From Gammaproteobacteria bacterium (GTDB taxonomy: Bacteria > Gemmatimonadota > Gemmatimonadetes > Longimicrobiales > Gaopeijiaceae): a DNA stretch of 9,421 nucleotides. This document shows, piece by piece, positions 5,587-9,421 of this stretch. The position numbers and the translations under genes were made by a program. The DNA lies in assembly GCA_009843625.1 (NCBI GenBank), contig VYDD01000134.1, positions 1-9,421 of the forward strand, written 5' to 3'. The notes under the pieces are model-generated. The model had not been told where the DNA came from and did no database searches. It worked only from the letters and a program-made list of their open reading frames with translations. Position 1 is the stretch's first letter. Each line of letters begins with the position of its first letter.

Positions 5587-5597
5587 AGTATAATACT
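5587..5597. promoter_or_regulatory. Palindromic -10-like element between adenosyltransferase and AAC(6')-like genes
   Basis: The 11-mer AGTATAATACT is a perfect 5-1-5 dyad. On the plus strand it contains the exact -10 consensus TATAAT (5589-5594), which would give the acetyltransferase gene a leader of about 54 nt. On the minus strand it contains TATTAT and TATACT, which would give the adenosyltransferase gene a leader of about 42 nt. No good -35 hexamer is seen on either side. It is the most AT-rich spot in the region. Confidence 0.45.
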
Positions 5598-5654
5598 GGT
5601 GCATGACCCCTGCTCCGGGGCGGAGCGCCGTGCGCCGCAATCAGGGAGAGCGAT

Positions 5655-6206
5655 GTGACGATTGCCGAGCTGGGCGGCCAGCCCGACGCCGTGCACGGGC
5701 AGGCCGCGGCGCTGCTGGTTGAGGGCTTCGACAATCATCCGCGGGGGTGGCCGGATCTGGAGGCCGCCGCGGGGGAGGTGTCGCAAGTCCTTCGCCAGGG
5801 CTTCGCCTTCGCCGCCCTCGACGGTGTCCGGCTCCTGGGGTGGATCGGCGGTCTGCCGCAATACGAGGGCCGGGTGTGGGAACTGCACCCGCTCGTCGTG
5901 CGCCGCGAGCACCGGCTTCGCGGCGTGGGAAGGGCGCTGGTGGCCGCATTCGAGGATGAGGCGCGGCGCCGCGGCGCGCTGACGTTCACGCTCGGTACCG
6001 ATGACGACGGCGGGCAGACCTCGCTCGCCGGCGTGGACCTCTACGAGGATGTCCCGCGTCACATCGCCGCACTGCGGGACCTGGGCGACCGGCACCCGTT
6101 TCTCTTCTATCGCCGGCTGGGCTACGTGGTCACCGGGTGCATGCCGGACGCCAACGGCCGGGGCCGGCCGGACATCTACATGTCCAAGTCGGCTACCGCA
6201 GCTTGA
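5655..6206 (+). CDS. AAC(6')-I-like GNAT N-acetyltransferase
   Basis: A 183-residue GNAT-fold acetyltransferase using acetyl-CoA. It carries the motif series I associate with AAC(6')-I aminoglycoside 6'-N-acetyltransferases of the AAC(6')-Ii type. These are LGWIGGLPQYEGRVWELHPL (61-80), the acetyl-CoA loop HRLRGVGRAL (86-95), LGTDDD...TSL (113-124), RHPFLFYRRLGYVVTG (146-161) and MPDANGRGRPDIYM (163-176). These segments and the overall length agree along the protein. The start is a GTG at 5655 with GGGAG 6 nt upstream; the ATG at 5653 in another frame reaches a stop at once. The gene ends 14 nt inside the convergent 83-residue gene. Whether it modifies aminoglycosides or an endogenous amine is unknown; chromosomal relatives are often weak or cryptic for resistance. 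Confidence 0.87.
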   Translation: MTIAELGGQPDAVHGQAAALLVEGFDNHPRGWPDLEAAAGEVSQVLRQGFAFAALDGVRLLGWIGGLPQYEGRVWELHPLVVRREHRLRGVGRALVAAFEDEARRRGALTFTLGTDDDGGQTSLAGVDLYEDVPRHIAALRDLGDRHPFLFYRRLGYVVTGCMPDANGRGRPDIYMSKSATAA

Positions 6207-6444
6207 CGGCCCTCCTGATGACCTTCGCCTTGTCGATCAGGCTCGTGGCCTTGTCAACGGCGCCCTCGGCTTCGGGCATGAGGAGGTCGCGGATGTCGAG
6301 CAGCGTTTCCAGGTAGAGCTGGTCGCGCTGGAAGGCGAAGTCCAGCCGGTCCATCTCGGCACGGTCGTTCTCGCGTTCGGCCCTGCTGAAGGCGCTCGTG
6401 TAGATGGCCTCCAAGTTGCCGACGATGCGGCTGCGATCTCTCAT
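6193..6444 (-). CDS. Conserved-looking 83-residue helical protein, function unknown
   Basis: The product is not recognised. It is charged and strongly helical in pattern with no hydrophobic span. Residues 1-56 could form two amphipathic helices (LEAIYTSAFSRAERENDRAE and FAFQRDQLYLETLLDIRDLL), followed by a basic tail. It is credible as a gene because its ATG overlaps the stop of the alpha/beta hydrolase in an ATGA arrangement (6441-6444), a typical coupled junction, and its composition is protein-like. Its last 14 nt overlap the end of the convergent AAC(6')-like gene. It may be a partner or regulator of the hydrolase, but that is only context. Confidence 0.72.
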   Translation of the reverse strand: MRDRSRIVGNLEAIYTSAFSRAERENDRAEMDRLDFAFQRDQLYLETLLDIRDLLMPEAEGAVDKATSLIDKAKVIRRAVKLR

Positions 6445-7118
6445 CCTGTCTCAACCCGCTTCCGTTCCAGCGCCCGGGCGACCGCCGGCCGGGTGAGGAA
6501 CTCCCGTATGCCGCGGCGCAGTTCGTCGAAGTGCCCGTGAAAGTAGTGGTCCGCTCCCGGGATGACGACCGCCTCCACCGGCTCGCCCAGTTGGCGGGCG
6601 AATTCCGCCGCCCGGGCTCCCGAACCGAACTCGTCGCGTTCGCCCTGAACGATGAGCACGGGGCAGCGCGCCTCCGCCAGGAACCCGTAGTCGTGGCGGT
6701 CGAAGGCGAGTCCCACGCCGACCATGGCCGCGACGCGCGAATGGCCCGCGCCCGCCCTCAGCGCGACCAGCGACCCGAACGAGAATCCGCCGGCCACCAG
6801 CGGCAGCCCCGGAAAGAGACGCTCGACGTGCCGCAGCGCGGCGCGCGCGTCCTCGGTCTCGCCAAGCCCTCCGTCGTAGGTACCGGTGCTGCGCCCCACG
6901 CCGCGAAAGTTGAAGCGGAGCGCCGCCAGGCCGGCCTCGGTCATGCCCTCGGCGGCGCGGTACACGGCCTTGGTGTGCATCGTGCCACCGTGCAGGGGAT
7001 GCGGGTGGCACATGACCGCGGCCCCGCGCAGCGCCTCCGGCGGCCGGCGCAGCACAGCCTCCAGCAGGCCGTGCGAGACGGGTATCGGGAGATAGCCTCC
7101 CGTCGATGCAGGGGGCAT
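6441..7118 (-). CDS. Alpha/beta hydrolase (COG2945-like)
   Basis: A serine hydrolase of the alpha/beta fold, probably cytoplasmic, with unknown ester or acyl substrate. Numbered from the ATG at 7118 (225 residues), it has the oxyanion-region motif HPHPLHGGTM (38-47), RFNFRGVGRSTG (68-79), and the nucleophile elbow GFSFGS with Ser113. Asp162 (QGERDEF) and His191 (GADHYFHG) complete the triad. The start is uncertain: ATGs at 7118, 7139 and 7187 are in frame. I prefer 7118 because a predicted promoter (-10 at 7158-7163) would give it a 33-nt leader, while 7139 would be nearly leaderless and 7187 would lie inside the promoter. No strong ribosome site helps. The 83-residue gene follows with a 4-nt overlap. 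Confidence 0.9.
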   Translation of the reverse strand: MPPASTGGYLPIPVSHGLLEAVLRRPPEALRGAAVMCHPHPLHGGTMHTKAVYRAAEGMTEAGLAALRFNFRGVGRSTGTYDGGLGETEDARAALRHVERLFPGLPLVAGGFSFGSLVALRAGAGHSRVAAMVGVGLAFDRHDYGFLAEARCPVLIVQGERDEFGSGARAAEFARQLGEPVEAVVIPGADHYFHGHFDELRRGIREFLTRPAVARALERKRVETG

Positions 7119-7132
7119 GGGGATCCGGTTGG

Positions 7133-7162
7133 TTCGCATGTCGTTCGGGGCGGGGCTATTCT
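7133..7162 (+). promoter_or_regulatory. Candidate promoter for the HTH/zinc-ribbon gene
   Basis: TTCGCA (7133-7138) and TATTCT (7157-7162) are spaced 18 bp apart, each matching consensus at four of six positions. They point at the ATG at 7211. The -10 overlaps the -10 of the opposing promoter for the hydrolase. Confidence 0.27.
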
Positions 7163-7187
7163 GTCCGCCTGCCGCGAACCGGGTCAA
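7158..7187 (-). promoter_or_regulatory. Candidate sigma-70 promoter for the alpha/beta hydrolase operon
   Basis: On the minus strand TTGACC (7182-7187) is followed after 18 bp by CAGAAT (7158-7163), a five-of-six -35 and a four-of-six -10. A start site near 7151 supports translation from 7118. Confidence 0.4.
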
Positions 7188-7210
7188 GGGCAGCCGGAGA
7201 ACCAGGATCG

Positions 7211-7609
7211 ATGACCGTCGGACCGACCGAGTTGGCGAAGGTGGTAAACCGCATGTACTGGGACTCCGACGAGAGCGTCAACCGGATCGCCGACCAGCTC
7301 GATCTCTCCAAGGGCGCCCTCTACGGCATGATCGAACCGGCGCCCGCCGACGGCACCTGCCCCGATTGCGGTTCGTCGCTGAGCTTCGGCAACCGGACGG
7401 CCCGCGACCGCGGGCTCGCCGAATGCGCCGCCTGCGCCCTTGTCGGCGAGCCGACGGACCGGATACCATCCACCGCACTTGCCCCGCACATCCCGGAACC
7501 GGCTCCAATCCGCGAACCCCGGGTATGGAGCGGGCGAGCGCTGGCCGGTTCCCTGGTTCTCGGAGTGGTCGCGGGGGTGCTGATCTCCCGCCTCTTTCGC
7601 CGCCGGTGA
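7211..7609 (+). CDS. Membrane-anchored HTH-like / zinc-ribbon small protein
   Basis: The 132-residue product has three parts. Residues about 6-42 look like a helix-turn-helix (LAKVVNRMYWDSDESVNRIA, then DQLDLSKGALYGMI). Residues 50-75 form a Cys4 zinc-ribbon-like knuckle pair (CPDC at 50-53, CAAC at 72-75). After a Pro-rich linker (81-104), residues about 108-126 are a single hydrophobic span (GRALAGSLVLGVVAGVLIS) ending in RLFRRR, so the protein is probably tail-anchored with the HTH in the cytoplasm. The ATG at 7211 fits the domain start; GGAG (7196-7199) and AGGA (7204-7207) lie upstream. The DsbA-like lipoprotein gene follows after 47 bp on the same strand. Function is unknown; a membrane-tethered transcription factor or zinc/redox sensor is the obvious hypothesis. 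Confidence 0.8.
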   Translation: MTVGPTELAKVVNRMYWDSDESVNRIADQLDLSKGALYGMIEPAPADGTCPDCGSSLSFGNRTARDRGLAECAACALVGEPTDRIPSTALAPHIPEPAPIREPRVWSGRALAGSLVLGVVAGVLISRLFRRR

Positions 7610-7656
7610 CGCGGCCCCTTTCCACGCACAATTCAGCCAAAGATCGAGACGCAACG

Positions 7657-8424
7657 ATGAAGCTACAGCACCCCACGACGTCTCGCGGAAATCGGCTCGC
7701 CGCAGGGCTCCGCCGCCGGGCCCTGGCCCCGCTCGTTCTCGCGCTGGCGACCGGCTGCGCGGGCGGAGCGGACGACGCGAATCCTCCCGCGGAGGATGCA
7801 TCCACGCAGTCCCTCACCCGGAGCCTCTTCACCACTCCCCCCGAAACGCTCCCCGGCGAGCAGATCGACTTCCCGGGCCTGGGCTACGACTTCGGAGACC
7901 CGGAAGCGACGCTGCGCATCGCCGAGCTGAGCGACTTCGGCTGCGGCTTCTGCCGCCAGTTTCACCAGCAGACCTTCCCCGTGCTCCAGGAGGAGTACAT
8001 TGACGCCGGGACCGTGCTGTGGAAGTACATCCCGATCGTGACCGGGATGTTTCCCCACGGAGACCTGCCGGCGCTCGCGGGCGAGTGCGCGGGGGAACAG
8101 GACGGCTTCGAGGGGATGATGGTGCGGCTGTACGAGGATCAGCGCACCTGGAAGGACAGCGGCGATCCCATGCCCCACTTCCTGGGCTACGCCGCCGAGC
8201 TGGGCCTGAACTCGGAGCAGTTCGAGTCCTGCATCGCGGAGGAGCGGCCCGGAGACCGCATCGCCGACGGTGGACGGGCCGCCCGGGCGCTCGGCATGAG
8301 GGGAACCCCGAGCTTCCTGATCAACGGGTTCCCGGTCCAGGGCGCTCTGCCCACCCAGCTCTTCCGCGACATCCTGGACAACGAACTGCAGGCGCTGGCC
8401 GAGGCCGCGGGGTCGGGGAACTAG
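7657..8424 (+). CDS. DsbA-family thioredoxin-fold lipoprotein
   Basis: A predicted exported thiol-disulfide oxidoreductase of 255 residues. The N-terminus has basic residues, a hydrophobic core (LAPLVLALATG) and a lipobox-like ATGC with Cys34, so it is probably lipid-anchored in the periplasm. The thioredoxin fold starts near residue 85; the active site is CGFC (Cys96-Cys99) in SDFGCGFCRQF. The inserted helical domain holds Cys144 and Cys192, a pair that could form a structural disulfide as in BdbD/DsbA-like relatives. The cis-proline loop is GTPSFLINGFPVQG (Thr217-Pro218). The ATG at 7657 has only a weak upstream GAGA. It lies 47 bp after the membrane-anchored zinc-ribbon gene and probably shares its transcript. 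Oxidase, isomerase or reductase direction cannot be told from sequence. Confidence 0.92.
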   Translation: MKLQHPTTSRGNRLAAGLRRRALAPLVLALATGCAGGADDANPPAEDASTQSLTRSLFTTPPETLPGEQIDFPGLGYDFGDPEATLRIAELSDFGCGFCRQFHQQTFPVLQEEYIDAGTVLWKYIPIVTGMFPHGDLPALAGECAGEQDGFEGMMVRLYEDQRTWKDSGDPMPHFLGYAAELGLNSEQFESCIAEERPGDRIADGGRAARALGMRGTPSFLINGFPVQGALPTQLFRDILDNELQALAEAAGSGN

Positions 8425-8433
8425 CCCGGGCCG

Positions 8434-9321
8434 CTAACCCCCCGGTCGCCGTTGCACGCGGTCGAGCGGGCGCGCCGTGTTCGCCGGCCGGCGGGCTTCG
8501 CGGGTGGCCATGTTGAACCGGTCTCCGGGCGCCAGGAAGTAGAAGTCGCCGCCGGTGTCGATCTGCACCGAGGTGTCGTAGATGACGACGTAGCTCTCGC
8601 CGATCACCTCGAATTCGTCGCCCTGGACTACGCTCGCGGTGTTCTCGTCGCTGCCGATCCCCAGCAGGTCGGGCATCGCCTCCATCACCTCGAGCATGTC
8701 GAACTGGCGATTGCGGCGGAGCAGGTGCTGGTCGATGCCCACGTTGCGCAGGAAGCCGAACCCCTCCTCGTGGTCGCCCATCATGATGGTGTTGGTCTGC
8801 GTGTCCCCGCGGATGAGGTACGACCCCTGTATGGACGCTCCGGCCGACGAGCCGCCGATGACGCCGCCGCGCTCGAGCAGGCGGTGGAGTTCCTCCTCGG
8901 TGCGCGTGTCCAGGTAGGAATCGGCGATGCGCCACTGCCGCCCGCCCGGGAACCAGACGCCGCCGGCCTCCCGGATCGGCCTGACGAAGGCCTCGCTGTC
9001 GGCCTCGCCACGGTCGTTGGTGTGGATCACCGTCAGGTTGGTCGCGCCCGCCGCGCGGAACTGGCGCAGGCCGGGGTAGAACTGATCGTACTCGGCCGCG
9101 CCGCCCGCGGTCGGGATCACGACGATAGGGGCGTCGGGGCCACCCGCCAGGTCGATGAAGCGGCGCACGATGCCCAGATCCTGCATGGCGCCGCCCACTA
9201 CGACCAGCGAGCCGTTGGCAGGACCCACCTCCTGGGCCGCAAGAGGCGTCGCCGTACCGTCTCCGGCGGTTGCCATGGCGAGGGCGATCCCGATGGCGAT
9301 CACGGTTGTGCTCCGGTTCAT
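8434..9321 (-). CDS. Exported S51-family peptidase, cyanophycinase-like
   Basis: S51 enzymes are serine peptidases with a class-I-amidotransferase-like fold; members include dipeptidase E and cyanophycinase. The 295-residue product has a signal peptide (MNRSTTVIAIGIALAMATAG, likely cleaved near the AAQ at 28-30). Family motifs follow: VVVGGAMQD (40-48), VVIPTAGG (67-74), WFPGGRQWR (123-131), the nucleophile elbow GGSSAGASIQG with Ser159, GIDQHLLRRNRQFDML (195-210) and GIGSDENTA (221-229). The order and spacing match cyanophycinase more than the shorter dipeptidase E. Export is notable, since classical cyanophycinases act on intracellular granules; extracellular forms are known. The start at 9321 has AGGAGG 6 nt upstream. 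The gene ends 9 bp from the convergent DsbA-like gene. Confidence 0.93.
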   Translation of the reverse strand: MNRSTTVIAIGIALAMATAGDGTATPLAAQEVGPANGSLVVVGGAMQDLGIVRRFIDLAGGPDAPIVVIPTAGGAAEYDQFYPGLRQFRAAGATNLTVIHTNDRGEADSEAFVRPIREAGGVWFPGGRQWRIADSYLDTRTEEELHRLLERGGVIGGSSAGASIQGSYLIRGDTQTNTIMMGDHEEGFGFLRNVGIDQHLLRRNRQFDMLEVMEAMPDLLGIGSDENTASVVQGDEFEVIGESYVVIYDTSVQIDTGGDFYFLAPGDRFNMATREARRPANTARPLDRVQRRPGG

Positions 9322-9333
9322 CTGCGGCCTCCT

Positions 9334-9345
9334 GGACGTTCGTCC
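9334..9345. repeat. Short dyad beside the S51 ribosome-binding site
   Basis: GGACG-TT-CGTCC is a 5-bp dyad abutting the AGGAGG (9328-9333) of the S51 gene. The loop is too tight for a strong RNA hairpin, so a DNA-binding site or chance are both possible. Confidence 0.3.
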
Positions 9346-9369
9346 GGGTGTGTGGGTTCCCGATCGTGG

Positions 9370-9390
9370 CCGGGTTGGCGTGCAACCCGG
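9370..9390. repeat. Perfect 8-bp inverted repeat upstream of the S51 gene
   Basis: CCGGGTTG-N5-CAACCCGG is a perfect dyad centred about 59 bp before the S51 start. No T-run follows on either strand, so an operator is more likely than an intrinsic terminator, although an upstream gene beyond the window edge could use it. The surrounding 9322-9421 stretch holds no gene I can see. Confidence 0.5.
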
Positions 9391-9421
9391 ACTGGAATCA
9401 TTCGGCCTTGAGCCTGGTTGC

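Noticed and set aside
7106..7656. Fusion of the zinc-ribbon region with the DsbA-like protein in the long plus-strand frame from 7117.
   Set aside because: That frame reads the zinc-ribbon gene out of phase. The DsbA-like protein has its own signal peptide and lipobox beginning at 7657.
8321..9411. Long shadow frames over the S51 gene (minus 8321-9385 and plus 8452-9411).
   Set aside because: The S51 frame has a signal peptide, catalytic motifs and a strong ribosome site; these frames have none of these.
1..9421. Mobile elements, CRISPR arrays, tRNA or rRNA genes, toxin-antitoxin or phage-defence modules.
   Set aside because: No transposase or integrase motifs, no regularly spaced repeats, no tRNA-like TpsiC arm in any gap, and every confident gene fits metabolic, redox or envelope families.

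Overview
The window is about 9.4 kb of GC-rich bacterial DNA (roughly 70% G+C by eye), with tightly packed genes, short intergenic gaps and several 0 to 7 nt gene overlaps. The gene mix is a bacilliredoxin, a PduO-type cobalamin adenosyltransferase, an exported S51 peptidase whose signal peptide ends in Ala-Ala-Gln, a molybdenum-hydroxylase iron-sulfur subunit and a DsbA-like lipoprotein. This fits an environmental, aerobic, Gram-negative-type lineage such as Gemmatimonadota. That placement is inferred from style and content; no marker gene proves it. I see no transposase, integrase, CRISPR array, rRNA or tRNA, so this reads as a chromosomal housekeeping/accessory segment.

Layout from left to right. 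(1) Positions 1-606, minus strand: the 2Fe-2S subunit of a xanthine dehydrogenase/CO dehydrogenase-type molybdenum hydroxylase, overlapping by 4 nt the start of a gene that leaves the window (probably its molybdopterin subunit). (2) 792-1211, plus: a bacilliredoxin, divergent from the hydroxylase genes. (3) 4072 down to 1263, minus: a compact three-gene operon of M20 ArgE/DapE-like deacylase, soluble DUF1707/LiaF-C-like protein and arginase, joined by a 0-nt junction and a 7-nt overlap. (4) 4073-4260: a divergent control region rich in inverted repeats, followed by a 67-residue single-span membrane protein on the plus strand. (5) 5538 down to 4557, minus: PduO-type corrinoid adenosyltransferase, a 196-bp gap and a 7Fe ferredoxin. 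(6) 5655-6206, plus: a GNAT enzyme carrying the full motif set of AAC(6')-I aminoglycoside acetyltransferases. (7) 7118 down to 6193, minus: an alpha/beta hydrolase with an 83-residue helical protein coupled to it by an ATGA overlap. (8) 7211-8424, plus: a small protein with a helix-turn-helix-like segment, a four-cysteine zinc ribbon and a C-terminal membrane anchor, followed by a DsbA-like thiol-disulfide lipoprotein. (9) 9321 down to 8434, minus: a secreted S51 (cyanophycinase-like) serine peptidase.

How the genes may work together. Arginase and the M20 deacylase both act around arginine/ornithine, and the protein between them is probably co-regulated with them. Thiol chemistry recurs (bacilliredoxin, DsbA-like lipoprotein, Cys4 anchor protein), as do iron-sulfur electron carriers. 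No complete pathway lies in the window, and I found no clear defence or biosynthetic system. The least explained items are the membrane-anchored HTH/zinc-ribbon protein paired with the DsbA-like lipoprotein, the soluble MGGV-repeat protein inside the arginase operon, and two divergent intergenic regions where -10-like elements on both strands coincide.
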